A stretch of 28,099 nucleotides of DNA, from contig JANNRR010000173.1 of the NCBI GenBank assembly GCA_031401675.1, forward strand, positions 1 through 28,099. Direction: 5' to 3'. Source of the DNA: JANNRR01 sp031401675. Its GTDB lineage: Bacteria > Pseudomonadota > Alphaproteobacteria > Rhodobacterales > Rhodobacteraceae. This document shows positions 7,048 to 14,854 of the stretch, one piece after another (the stretch's first letter is position 1; the number at the start of each line of letters is the position of its first letter). The notes beneath the pieces were generated by a model. The model was not told the DNA's origin and ran no database searches. It was given only the letters and a program-made list of their open reading frames with translations. A program made the translations under genes and the position numbers.

Positions 7048-8070
7048 CTATTCGGCGGCCTGCCGTGCGCCCGGATCAGCAAAGACCGCATCATAGCCGA
7101 ACAGCGCCACCGATCCGCCAGTATGCAGGAACGCCACCCGCTCGCCTTTCTTGAACCGCCCCTTGCGGCAGTAATCGATCAGGCCGGCCGCCCCTTTGCC
7201 CGAATAGACCGGGTCAAGCAGGATGCCTTCCAGTTCGGCGAACATGCGGATCGCCTCCAGCGTGTCGGCGCGGGGAATGCCGTAGCCCGCTCCGACAAAG
7301 TTGGTGTCGGCCACCACATCGCTGCGCGCCACGATGCCGGGGCAGCCCAGCTTTTCCGCCGTGCGCTGTGCCAGAGCGAACACACTTTCTTCCTGCTTCT
7401 GCTGGGGTGCACGAACCCCGAAACCCAAAAGCGGGATGCCCGCATTGATCGCTTTCAGCCCGACGATCAGCCCGGCCTGGGTGCCCGCCGACCCGGTCGC
7501 CGTCACCAGATGATCAATGACCAGCCCCCGGTCGTTCGCCTGCCCAAGCAGTTCGAACGCGCAGTTGACATAGCCCAGGGCACCTGTCGGGTTCGACCCG
7601 CCGCCCGGAATGAGGTAGACTTTGCGGCCCGCCGCGCGCATGCCAACGGCGACCAGTTCCATCTCTGCCTGCATGTCAGCGCCGCCGGGGCGCTTTTCGG
7701 TCATCGCCCCATGCAGATGGTCCAGCAGCACGTTGCCGTTCATGTTATAGTTGTGATTGTTCGAACCCGTCCGGTCCTCCAGCAGGATATGGCAGGCCAT
7801 GCCCAGCTTGGAGGCAAAGGCCGCCGTCTGGCGGGCATGGTTCGATTGCGTCGCCCCTTGCGTCATCACCACATCTGCGCCCATGGCCTGCGCCTCGGCC
7901 ATCAGGAATTCCAGCTTGCGGGTCTTGTTGCCGCCCGTGGACAGGCCGGTGCAATCGTCGCGCTTGATCCATATCTCCGGCCCGCCCAACTCGCGGCTCA
8001 GCCGGTCAAGTCGTTCCAGCGGGGTCGGAAGATGCGCAAGGAAGACGCGAGGAAACCGGGCGAGATGCAT
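7048..8070 (-). CDS. cuyA: L-cysteate sulfo-lyase
   Basis: A 340-residue PLP enzyme of the ACC-deaminase/D-cysteine-desulfhydrase family. The PLP lysine is Lys49 in TGGNKTRKLEF. The catalytic stretch TQGATQSNHARQTAA (about 70-84) and the phosphate-binding GSAGTQAG loop (about 193-200) are present. The opening MHLARFPR...AHLPTPLERL, CTGLSTGGNKTRK, and the closing GAAGLIDYCRKGRFKKGERVAFLHTGG match, as I recall it, the Ruegeria pomeroyi CuyA type rather than D-cysteine desulfhydrase proper. The reaction is L-cysteate to pyruvate, ammonium and sulfite. It is first in a minus-strand operon, with AAGGA seven bases before the ATG, and is divergent from a LysR gene, the likely regulator. No sulfite exporter or oxidase is in the window. 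Confidence 0.88.
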   Translation of the reverse strand: MHLARFPRVFLAHLPTPLERLDRLSRELGGPEIWIKRDDCTGLSTGGNKTRKLEFLMAEAQAMGADVVMTQGATQSNHARQTAAFASKLGMACHILLEDRTGSNNHNYNMNGNVLLDHLHGAMTEKRPGGADMQAEMELVAVGMRAAGRKVYLIPGGGSNPTGALGYVNCAFELLGQANDRGLVIDHLVTATGSAGTQAGLIVGLKAINAGIPLLGFGVRAPQQKQEESVFALAQRTAEKLGCPGIVARSDVVADTNFVGAGYGIPRADTLEAIRMFAELEGILLDPVYSGKGAAGLIDYCRKGRFKKGERVAFLHTGGSVALFGYDAVFADPGARQAAE

Positions 8071-8180
8071 CAGCTGGTCCTTCGGGAACTTGAGTATTCA
8101 GACACTTGCAGAGAACTCTTCCCCGTGCAAATTCGAAATGCTACTGTTATCATGCATGAAATGCATATTAGGGGCAGAAA
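8071..8180. promoter_or_regulatory. Divergent cuyA / LysR control region with nested palindromes
   Basis: The 110-base gap between the divergent genes holds TCATGCATGA (8150-8159, perfect palindrome) and the overlapping ATGCAT-GAA-ATGCAT (8152-8166), 15-30 bases before the LysR start. LysR-type regulators typically bind a T-N11-A dyad in exactly this arrangement, so this is the best candidate for the autoregulatory and activation site. No convincing -35/-10 pair could be placed for cuyA. Confidence 0.5.
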
Positions 8181-9080
8181 ATGCGCCTGGAGTGGTTGGA
8201 AGATTTGCTGGCCGTCGCCGAAACCGGCTCTTTTCAGGAGGCGGCGGATCGCCGACGGCTCACCCAGTCCGCCTTTTCGCGGCGTATCCAGCATATCGAA
8301 GACCAGATCGGCGTCGAACTGTTCGACCGCACCCGCAAACCGGTGCAGTTGCGCCCCACCACAGCCGAGCAGCGCGACCAGATCGCCAAGCTGGCAAACG
8401 ACTTGCGCCAACTTGTTACCGATCTGCAGCGGGGCGAGCGGATGGCCTCGAACCGCATCACCATCGCCAGTCAGCACGCCCTGACCACGGCCCTGACCCC
8501 CTTGATCCTCAAAGGCATCCACGCCCGCCACGAGGACATCCATGTCCGCCTGCGTTCGGCGAACCTCGATGAATGTTTTTCCTTGCTGTTGTCGCGTCAG
8601 GCTGACATCGCGCTCGTCTATCGGCTGCCCGGCGAGGACCACCCGATCAGCGCCGCATTCGTCGAAACTTCCACGATTGGCACCGACGTGCTGATCCCGG
8701 TCATCGCCGCTTCGGCGACAGCGGAACTGGTCACACGTTCCGCTTCGGGCATGTTGCCCTTTGTCGCTTATCCGGGGGAAGTGTTTCTTGGGCAGGTACT
8801 GGAAAGATTGATCCTGCCGCGGGTGCGCAACGCAATGCGCCCAATCCCCAAGGCTGAAACCGCGCTGACGCTTGCCGCACTTGAAATGGCCGCCGTCGGT
8901 GTGGCTGTGGCCTGGGTGCCTGGTTCGCTGGCAAGGCAGCGGATTTCCAACGGAAGTCTTGCCGACCTGTCGGAGTGGCTGCCATCCCACCAGCTTGAAG
9001 TCACCGCCGTGCGGCTTTTCGGCAATGCCGGCCCGGTGGCCAAGTCAGTCTGGTCCGAGATCGTGGCCCCAATTGCGTGA
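8181..9080 (+). CDS. LysR-family transcriptional regulator (likely regulator of the cuyA operon)
   Basis: A 299-residue LTTR. The winged-helix domain spans residues 1-60 (LEWLEDLLAVAETGSFQEAADRRRLTQSAFSRRIQHIE), and an effector-binding domain runs from about 90 to 290. The start is ATG 8181 with a GGGG-containing ribosome site. It is transcribed divergently from cuyA with a 110-base shared control region, the classical LysR arrangement. It is therefore expected to respond to a sulfonate pathway intermediate such as cysteate. The gene converges with the sugar-importer operon downstream. Family certain; target and effector inferred from position. Confidence 0.85.
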   Translation: MRLEWLEDLLAVAETGSFQEAADRRRLTQSAFSRRIQHIEDQIGVELFDRTRKPVQLRPTTAEQRDQIAKLANDLRQLVTDLQRGERMASNRITIASQHALTTALTPLILKGIHARHEDIHVRLRSANLDECFSLLLSRQADIALVYRLPGEDHPISAAFVETSTIGTDVLIPVIAASATAELVTRSASGMLPFVAYPGEVFLGQVLERLILPRVRNAMRPIPKAETALTLAALEMAAVGVAVAWVPGSLARQRISNGSLADLSEWLPSHQLEVTAVRLFGNAGPVAKSVWSEIVAPIA

Positions 9081-9217
9081 GTTGAGCGCGGCGGACAGGC
9101 GAAATTCCCTTTCATCGACTGCCATTCTGACCAGTCCGCGATGGCAGGCCCGGCCGAGCGGCAAGCGCGGTCGTTCAGCCATCGTCAGCGCGTCGGATGA
9201 ATCGCCCCTGGAAAAGG

Positions 9218-9232
9218 AAAAGCCCGACTTTT
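9218..9232. terminator. Weak bidirectional terminator candidate
   Basis: AAAAG and CTTTT are complementary five-base arms around CCCGA. The symmetric A/T arms between two convergent genes suit a bidirectional terminator, but the stem is short. Confidence 0.3.
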
Positions 9233-9300
9233 GGTCGCGCTATGGAAACGCCGATGGCCCCGGGCTCACCCGTGATCAACGCACGCCGGATGGTAAGCTT

Positions 9301-9316
9301 GATCGCTACCGCGATC
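9301..9316 (-). terminator. Hairpin immediately after the sugar-importer operon
   Basis: The perfect six-base inverted repeat GATCGC-TACC-GCGATC abuts the ATPase stop codon on the minus strand. No T tract follows, so it is a termination or mRNA-end-stabilising candidate only. Confidence 0.4.
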
Positions 9317-10048
9317 CTACAGCATCTCGGATACTTCCTCGATCGATGTCGCTGCGACCGGCTTGTCCAGTACGATTTGTCCCAAAGCCATGGCCACGAT
9401 GCGGTCGCAACAGGCAAAGACGTGATGCATGTTGTGGCTGATGAAAATGCTGGTCACGCCCTGGGCCTTCAGGCCCTGCACGAAGCCGATGACCTTGGCC
9501 GTTTCCTTGACAGACAGATGGTTGGTCGGCTCGTCAAGGATCATCACCTTGGATTTGAAATGCATGGCACGCGCAATCGCAACACCCTGACGTTGGCCGC
9601 CCGACAATTCACCCACCAAGGCATCGGGGGACCGCAGATGCAGGTCCACATTGGCAATGGCCGACACGGAATCGTTTCGCATCTTCTGTTCATCAAGGAT
9701 GCCGATACCCGCAATCGACCATTTCAGCGGCTCGCGTCCGATGAACACATTGCGTGAAATCGTCATGATCGGGACCATCGAGTTGTATTGATAGATCGTC
9801 TCGATCCCCAGCCGCATCGCATCCTTGGGGTTGCGGATATCGGCTTGCTGACCCTCAACCAGAACCTCGCCGTCGTCCTGGTGATGCAGGCCCGAGAGGA
9901 TGTTGATCAGGGTCGATTTTCCGGCGCCGTTGTCGCCCACGAGGCCGAGTGCTTCACCACGTTCGACCTTGAGGCTGACGCCTTTGAGCGCATGGACGCC
10001 GGAATACCATTTGTGCAGGTTGCGGGTTTCAATGATGGGTGTGGTCAT
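9317..10048 (-). CDS. Sugar ABC transporter ATP-binding protein (single-domain, FrcA-like)
   Basis: A 243-residue ATPase of the CUT2 sugar-import class, but with one nucleotide-binding domain instead of the two found in RbsA. Motifs: Walker A GDNGAGKST, Q-loop region IYQYNSMVPIMTISRNVF, signature LSGGQRQG, Walker B VMILDEPTNHL and switch His in FISHNMH. The length and IYQ..P.MTI..N.F pattern match the short FrcA-type ATPases that act as homodimers. Its ATG overlaps the permease stop (10045-10048), so the two are translationally coupled. It energises import of a sugar or sugar acid. Confidence 0.88.
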   Translation of the reverse strand: MTTPIIETRNLHKWYSGVHALKGVSLKVERGEALGLVGDNGAGKSTLINILSGLHHQDDGEVLVEGQQADIRNPKDAMRLGIETIYQYNSMVPIMTISRNVFIGREPLKWSIAGIGILDEQKMRNDSVSAIANVDLHLRSPDALVGELSGGQRQGVAIARAMHFKSKVMILDEPTNHLSVKETAKVIGFVQGLKAQGVTSIFISHNMHHVFACCDRIVAMALGQIVLDKPVAATSIEEVSEML

Positions 10049-11031
10049 TTGTCGGTCTCCACCTTCATGGCCCGGCCACGACGCCTGAGCCAGGCATTGC
10101 CGACAACTGCGAATATGGTCAGTGCGCCGATGGCGAACTTGAACCAGTTGCCGTCGACCTGCGACATCACCATGCCATTGTCGATCACCCGGATCAGGGT
10201 GGCACCAATCAAACCGCCGATGATCGATCCGACCCCACCGGCCAGCGAGGTGCCGCCGATCACCGCCGCTGCGACGGCCTGCAACTCCATCCCTTCGCCA
10301 ATCGAGGGCAGGAAGGAATTGAGGCGCAGCGACTGGATCATCCCGGCAAAACCCGCGAGGACCGAGCAGATCATGAAACAGGCAATCTTGACCTTGCCGG
10401 TGGGGATCCCCATCGCCGCCGCCGCTGGCAGGAACCCGCCCGTGGCGCGCACCCAGTTGCCGAAATTGGTACGGGCCAGCAACAGGCCGATCAGGACCGC
10501 GATCCCGATGAACCAGAGCACCGAGGCGCGGATCAGACCACCATCATCGACAAAGCCCGCGAACATCCAGCTGGGCACTTCGCCCGGTCGGATTCGAGGC
10601 GGAAACCCGCCCGAAACCACAACCGTCATCGATCGCGCCATGAACATCATGCCCAGCGTCGTGATGAAAGAGGGAATGTCGAACCGGATGGTGATCCAGC
10701 CATTCAGAAAGCCGATGAAGGCGCACACCAAAAGGCCAATCCCGACGGCGACCCAGAAGGGCCAGCCGCCCACTACCAGCACCGCCATGGTCATCGGCAT
10801 CAGGGCAAAGACCGACCCGACCGACAAATCGAATTCGCCGCAGATCATCAGCAGCGTCACGCCCACGGCAACCAGTGCCGTTTCGGGCAGCAGTCCCAGA
10901 ATGCCGCGAATGTTGTTGGTGGACAGGAACACATAATCCGAGCGGATCTGGAAAAAGACCACAAGCACGAACATCAGAAGCGCGCCGGCAAGTTCCGGCT
11001 TCTGGAGCGAGAGTTTGAATAGGCGACGCAT
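10045..11031 (-). CDS. Sugar ABC transporter permease (RbsC/FrcC type)
   Basis: A 328-residue polytopic membrane protein of the BPD_transp_2 family with about eight to ten spans. Diagnostic stretches are GEFDLSVGSVFAL (family consensus G.iDLSvGs), IPSFITTLGMMFMARS, and AAAVIGGTSLAGGVGSIIGGLIGA (consensus aavviGGtsl.GG.G...Gt..Ga). It forms the channel for the importer with the ATPase (4-base overlap) and the binding protein (68-base gap with a hairpin). The carried sugar cannot be read from the permease. Confidence 0.9.
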   Translation of the reverse strand: MRRLFKLSLQKPELAGALLMFVLVVFFQIRSDYVFLSTNNIRGILGLLPETALVAVGVTLLMICGEFDLSVGSVFALMPMTMAVLVVGGWPFWVAVGIGLLVCAFIGFLNGWITIRFDIPSFITTLGMMFMARSMTVVVSGGFPPRIRPGEVPSWMFAGFVDDGGLIRASVLWFIGIAVLIGLLLARTNFGNWVRATGGFLPAAAAMGIPTGKVKIACFMICSVLAGFAGMIQSLRLNSFLPSIGEGMELQAVAAAVIGGTSLAGGVGSIIGGLIGATLIRVIDNGMVMSQVDGNWFKFAIGALTIFAVVGNAWLRRRGRAMKVETDK

Positions 11032-11061
11032 GCGGTGCGGTTCCCCATCTGGAAGGCGGGA

Positions 11062-11085
11062 CCGGCGCAGGTTTTCCCGCGCCGG
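11062..11085 (-). promoter_or_regulatory. Intercistronic hairpin after the sugar-binding-protein gene
   Basis: CCGGCGC (11062-11068) and GCGCCGG (11079-11085) form a seven-pair stem around a ten-base loop in the gap between binding-protein and permease genes. The placement parallels the hairpin after the sulfonate binding-protein gene and suits mRNA stabilisation or partial attenuation. Confidence 0.55.
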
Positions 11086-11099
11086 CCGGTTTCAGACTG

Positions 11100-12077
11100 T
11101 CAACGAAGGCCCTTTTCGGACAACTCGCGGATGCCCGGAACATCCTTCGCATAGACCAGCGCCTCACCGGTATTGATATCGACCGGTGAAAGGCCCACGG
11201 TCTTCGATTGGTAGACCATCATCACCGGCATATAGCCCTGCATGAAGGGCTGTTGGTCAACCTGAACCTGGATATAGCCCGATTCCATTTCGTCCAGGAC
11301 GATGGGAACCAGGTCAAATCCGCCCAGCAGCACTTTCCCCGGTTCCACCCCACGGTCGCGCAGGACGCCAGCGACGCCTGCGTGCCAGAAACCGGTGTCG
11401 AAATATGCGTTGGTGTTCGGGTTGGCGGTCAGATAGGCACCGACCCGGTCGGAGGTGATGGCAAGGTCAAGACCCGAGTCGATCTTTTCATAGGTGATCG
11501 GGCGGTCGGGGCTGGCGGCGATCATTTCGTCGAGAAAGTTGGTGATCCCCAGGGCACGCTGTTCTGACCAGTTCTGCCCGGGCCCCGAGACGCCGACAAG
11601 CACATGGATCGGTCCTTCGGCCGGCATGTTGACCCACTGGGCGCGCGCCAGACCATAACCGGCCGGGATGAAGCCCTGACCAACGAAAGCCTGTCTTGCA
11701 TTGCCAGCGCCGCGTTCGACATCGTCGACGTTCGAGCCGATCACGATGATCCCGGCATCGCGGGCGCGCTGGATCACTTCGTCAAAGGCGGTATTGTCGA
11801 CGATCGAGGTGATCAGCGCGTCAGGCCCGCGGGCGATGGCCGCTTCCATGTTTGCGACCTGCTCGGGGATCGAGCCATCGGTCTGAAGATAGACCATCTG
11901 GCAGCTGGCCGCGATCTTGGCGCAGGCGTCTTCGTACCCTTTCTGCACTGCCTGCCAGAAAGTGTTGGACGCGCCGGAATGGACCGTGAAGACGATATCC
12001 AGCGGGTCTTGGGCGAACGCCCCGGTAGAGACTGTCGTTAGCAAGGCCGCGATGGCCAATCCCTTGAGTTTCTTCAT
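11100..12077 (-). CDS. Sugar ABC transporter substrate-binding protein
   Basis: A 325-residue periplasmic binding protein of the ribose/galactose class (Peripla_BP_4). Residues 1-22 are a signal peptide (MKKLKGLAIAALLTTVSTGAFA). The mature chain begins with DIVFTVHSGASNTFWQAVQKGYEDA, the usual first beta strand and helix, and includes DALITSIVDNTAFDEVIQRARDAGIIVIGSN. A near-perfect GGAGGAG ribosome site precedes ATG 12077, consistent with high expression. It belongs to the importer encoded by the next two genes and lies 35 bases after the enolase-superfamily gene. A sugar acid or polyol related to the neighbouring dehydratase is the likely ligand. Confidence 0.9.
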   Translation of the reverse strand: MKKLKGLAIAALLTTVSTGAFAQDPLDIVFTVHSGASNTFWQAVQKGYEDACAKIAASCQMVYLQTDGSIPEQVANMEAAIARGPDALITSIVDNTAFDEVIQRARDAGIIVIGSNVDDVERGAGNARQAFVGQGFIPAGYGLARAQWVNMPAEGPIHVLVGVSGPGQNWSEQRALGITNFLDEMIAASPDRPITYEKIDSGLDLAITSDRVGAYLTANPNTNAYFDTGFWHAGVAGVLRDRGVEPGKVLLGGFDLVPIVLDEMESGYIQVQVDQQPFMQGYMPVMMVYQSKTVGLSPVDINTGEALVYAKDVPGIRELSEKGLR

Positions 12078-12112
12078 CTTTTGCTCCTCCCATGAAGCAG
12101 GTTGCGGTCTTG

Positions 12113-13315
12113 TCAGACCGTGGTTGCGTCGGACGTTCTGCGCGACGTGGTGAAAGCCCGATCAAGATCGGGATGCAGTTCCATCCCCAATCCCGGTCCG
12201 GGCGGAACGGTGATCATGCCGCCTTTGACCACTGGCAGCGCCGTGACCAGATCGCGGTACCAAGTGTGATAGAATGCGCGAACGCTTTCCTGCACAAGGG
12301 CGTTCGGCGCATTTAGCGATAGATGGGTACTGGCGCACAGCACCACGGGTCCGGTGCAGTCATGCGGGGCCACCGGCAAGTGCCAGGCTTCTGCCATCGA
12401 CGCGATCTTGCGCGCCTCTGACAGCCCGCCGCACCAGCTCAGGTCCAGCATGACAACCCCTGCCGCCCCGGTTTCCAGCAGGTCGCGGAACCCCCAGCGC
12501 GAGGCCAGCGTCTCCGAGGCCGATATTGGTGCCGGCGACGCCTCGGCATAGCGTTTCAGGCTGGCCAGACTGTCCATCTTGATCGGATCTTCGTGCCAGA
12601 AGGTTTGGTAAGGCGTCAGGGCCCTGGCTATCTGCATGGCGGGCAATAACTGCCACATCGAGTGAAACTCGACCATGATATCCATCTTGCTGCCAACGGC
12701 GCGGCGTATCTTCTCGAACGGTTCCAGAGCCTTATGGATATCCGGCATGGATATGTACTGACCGCGCGACAGCTCTGCCGCTCGGTCAAAGGGCCAGATC
12801 TTCATGGCAGTAATGCCCTCTTCCAACAGGGAATGGGCCAGTTCGTCAGCACAGGTCATGAAGCCGTTCAGATCGTCGAACTCGGCGCTGTCGCCAATGC
12901 CATAGTTGGCCGTCACCTGCCCGGTGGTCTTCCGCACATAATCCGTACCGGCGCAGGTGTTGTACGTGCGGATTTCGCGGCGGGAAAACCCGCCCAGAAG
13001 CTGGGCAATCGGCTGGTTCACGGCCTTGCCGAACAGATCCCAAAGCGCGATGTCAAATGCCGAATTGCCGCGCACCTCGGCCCCCGAGGACCGGAATCCC
13101 AGATAACCCACAAGGTCGGCTGCCAGCAGGTCAATCTGCAACGGGTCGCGCCCGATCACACGTGGGGCGATGAATTCATGGACATGCGCCTCGACGGTGA
13201 CGGCCCCAAGAAACGTCTCTCCCAGCCCGGTCAATCCGTTGTCGGTATGCACCAGCAGCCACAACAGGTTGGGGCGTTCTGCAATTCTGACGGTTTCCAG
13301 GGCGATGATTTTCAT
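12113..13315 (-). CDS. Mandelate racemase/enolase superfamily enzyme (probable acid-sugar dehydratase)
   Basis: A 400-residue protein with the superfamily's N-terminal capping domain and TIM barrel. Likely catalytic and metal residues are Lys172 (MKIWPFD), Glu216 and His218 (MVEFHSMW), Glu242 (HEDPI), Glu268 (SASETLASRW) and His318 (APHDCTGPV). These enzymes remove the proton alpha to a carboxylate, usually dehydrating an aldonate or aldarate. The exact sugar acid is not predictable from sequence. Residues about 120-165 form a longer loop than in many relatives. It sits between the GntR gene (7-base gap) and the sugar importer, so the imported compound is probably its substrate or precursor. 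Confidence 0.85.
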   Translation of the reverse strand: MKIIALETVRIAERPNLLWLLVHTDNGLTGLGETFLGAVTVEAHVHEFIAPRVIGRDPLQIDLLAADLVGYLGFRSSGAEVRGNSAFDIALWDLFGKAVNQPIAQLLGGFSRREIRTYNTCAGTDYVRKTTGQVTANYGIGDSAEFDDLNGFMTCADELAHSLLEEGITAMKIWPFDRAAELSRGQYISMPDIHKALEPFEKIRRAVGSKMDIMVEFHSMWQLLPAMQIARALTPYQTFWHEDPIKMDSLASLKRYAEASPAPISASETLASRWGFRDLLETGAAGVVMLDLSWCGGLSEARKIASMAEAWHLPVAPHDCTGPVVLCASTHLSLNAPNALVQESVRAFYHTWYRDLVTALPVVKGGMITVPPGPGLGMELHPDLDRAFTTSRRTSDATTV

Positions 13316-13322
13316 GTCACAC

Positions 13323-14024
13323 TCACGACAACCCGCCTGTCAAAAGCGCCCGCACACTTTCGTCAAAATGCAGAGACATCAAGGACATCGCCTGCTGCGG
13401 ATCGCTGGCGGCGACGGCTCGGGCGATATCGACATGCGTTGCGATCATCAGATCGCGCGACGACTGCGTGGCGCGGCTTTTCCAGCCAATGGGCCAGGTC
13501 TGCCGTGTGATCCCCTGAAACGCACCGACAATGAGTGTGTATACCGGGTTGCGAGAGGCGCGGGCCAGCGCCAGGTGAAATGCCAGATCATCTTCCATCA
13601 ACTTGGCCGCGTCGTCCCTGTCAGCATGCATCGCTGCCGCCAACGCAAGGATCTCGGTCGCCTCGGCGTCGCTGCGCCGGATGGCGGCCAGCGTCACGAT
13701 CCGGGTTTCGATGGTGCGGCGGACGTCATAAATCTGTTGAATGCTGATCTGATCGGTGTGAACGCCATGTTCGAACATCAGCGACATGGCACCGTGATCG
13801 ATCTGCGCAACCGTGGCGCGCTTACCTGTCGCAAGCTCGATGATCCGCATGGCCGCCAGCGACCGGAACGCCTCCCGCACTACAGTTCGAGAAACATTCA
13901 GCTCTTTTGACAGAAGCATTTCTGACGGCAACCGGTCACCCGGCATCAGGTCATGTTCGCGAATGTGGCGGGAAATCGCGCCAATCGCGTCCCCGACCAG
14001 ACCGATGCTGCTGGCCTGTTCCAA
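13323..14024 (-). CDS. GntR-family regulator, FadR (FCD) subfamily
   Basis: Winged-helix DNA-binding domain (AISRHIREHDLMPGDRLPSEMLLSKELNVSRTVVREAFRSL) followed by an all-helical FCD ligand-binding domain with the metal-site pattern D..FH..L and a late H (DLAFHLALARAS...SLHFDESV). The open frame extends upstream to ATG 14069, but that codon lies inside a good -10 element. The expected transcript begins near 14061, so the TTG at 14024 with GGGGG eight bases upstream is preferred, giving 233 residues. It is first in the operon with the dehydratase and sugar importer and probably represses it by binding the 14038-14056 operator until an acid-sugar ligand appears. Confidence 0.85.
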   Translation of the reverse strand: MEQASSIGLVGDAIGAISRHIREHDLMPGDRLPSEMLLSKELNVSRTVVREAFRSLAAMRIIELATGKRATVAQIDHGAMSLMFEHGVHTDQISIQQIYDVRRTIETRIVTLAAIRRSDAEATEILALAAAMHADRDDAAKLMEDDLAFHLALARASRNPVYTLIVGAFQGITRQTWPIGWKSRATQSSRDLMIATHVDIARAVAASDPQQAMSLMSLHFDESVRALLTGGLS

Positions 14025-14037
14025 AACCGAAGCCCCC

Positions 14038-14056
14038 AAACCTGTCCGACAGGTTT
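14038..14056. promoter_or_regulatory. Perfect 19-bp inverted repeat: predicted GntR/FadR-type operator
   Basis: AAACCTGTCCGACAGGTTT has nine-base arms that are perfectly complementary around one central base. The core TGTC-N-GACA matches the general form of FCD-type GntR operators (e.g. TTGTCnGACAA-like sites). It lies just downstream of the predicted transcription start, where a bound repressor would block the operon. Confidence 0.75.
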
Positions 14057-14067
14057 CCCTAGAATGC

Positions 14068-14096
14068 ATCTAGGATCTGCGCAACTTCGCTGTCAA
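14068..14096 (-). promoter_or_regulatory. Promoter of the GntR-dehydratase-sugar importer operon
   Basis: On the minus strand TTGACA (14096-14091) is followed after exactly 17 bases by CTAGAT (14073-14068). The -10 box overlaps a second inverted repeat, CCTAGA-ATGCA-TCTAGG (14058-14074). The -35 element lies within the last codons of the upstream gene. Confidence 0.65.
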
Positions 14097-14854
14097 TGGA
14101 TTCGTGTTGGGGATACGCGGCAGAATTCCAAAGCCGCAGCCAAACGGACAGCCCACTCCGTTGCTCCAGCTTTTGTGTCAATCAGATCCTGCCGCAGTTC
14201 CACCAATACAGCCTCCAGACCCCGCCCCTCGCCGTGGACCGGGATCGTGTAATCCGACGAATCGTCGATCTGATAGGGTTGGTTGTGCGCAACGCCGCCT
14301 GACGCTCCGCCCAGTGCCTCGACCAGCGCTGACCCGAATTGCCGGGATCGGCGGTACAGCACACCGGCAAGCCACGGTCGCTGCAGGCGCAAAAACACAG
14401 GGGTAAAACTGTGCACGGCAATCAGGATCGTCGGCATACCGGCCGCGCGACGGTCATCAAGCAGTTTGCCAAGTCGCATCTGAAACGGATCAAACCACGC
14501 TGCAATCCGCCGTTGACGCTCTGCATTGCCAAGATTGACGTTGCCCGGGATCACCGTGGCCTCGGACAGTTCCGGAATCGATGACGGGCTGAGCGTCGGT
14601 CGGTTCAGATCGATCAGCAGCCGCGATGCTCCTGCCTCGATCAGGGGCGACCCCTGCAGCGCCGACAGTTGGCGCGCCACCTGGCCGGCACCGATATCCC
14701 AGGCGATATGGCGGCCCAGATCGGCGTCTGACAATCCAAGCCGTGCATATTCAGGCGGCAACCAGTTGGAGGCGTGTTCACAGACCAGCACATAGGGCGA
14801 AACACCCTGCTCATTCACGACGGTCACTGGTGGCGGCGGGCATTCGCACATCAT
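14093..14854 (-). CDS. N-formylglutamate amidohydrolase-like protein
   Basis: A 253-residue protein of the FGase (N-formylglutamate deformylase) family. Visible family features are VLVCEHASNWLPPEY near the start (Glu-His zinc-type motif), HIAWDIGAG, SRLLIDLNRP, and IAVHSFTPVF with a second His. The start ATG 14854 shares a base with the stop of the ligase gene (TGATG), so translation is coupled; the longer frame overlaps that gene. Classical members hydrolyse N-formyl-L-glutamate in histidine breakdown, but no hut genes are nearby. In this operon a related N-acyl or glutamyl amide hydrolysis is more likely (inference). Confidence 0.82.
   Translation of the reverse strand: MMCECPPPPVTVVNEQGVSPYVLVCEHASNWLPPEYARLGLSDADLGRHIAWDIGAGQVARQLSALQGSPLIEAGASRLLIDLNRPTLSPSSIPELSEATVIPGNVNLGNAERQRRIAAWFDPFQMRLGKLLDDRRAAGMPTILIAVHSFTPVFLRLQRPWLAGVLYRRSRQFGSALVEALGGASGGVAHNQPYQIDDSSDYTIPVHGEGRGLEAVLVELRQDLIDTKAGATEWAVRLAAALEFCRVSPTRIH

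Larger units (their letters stand above)
9081..9316. other. Convergent intergenic region
   Basis: 236 bases between the LysR stop and the sugar-ATPase stop. No gene is supported. It contains AAAAG-cccga-CTTTT (9218-9232), which could act as a weak bidirectional terminator. GATCGC-TACC-GCGATC (9301-9316) lies directly past the ATPase stop codon. Confidence 0.5.

Noticed and set aside
14024..14069. ATG 14069 as start of the GntR gene
   Set aside because: It overlaps the predicted -10 box and the encoded extra residues span the operator palindrome.
14093..14854. Assigning the amidohydrolase to the histidine (hut) degradation pathway
   Set aside because: No hutH, hutU, hutI or hutF in the window; it is tightly coupled to a GS-like ligase instead.
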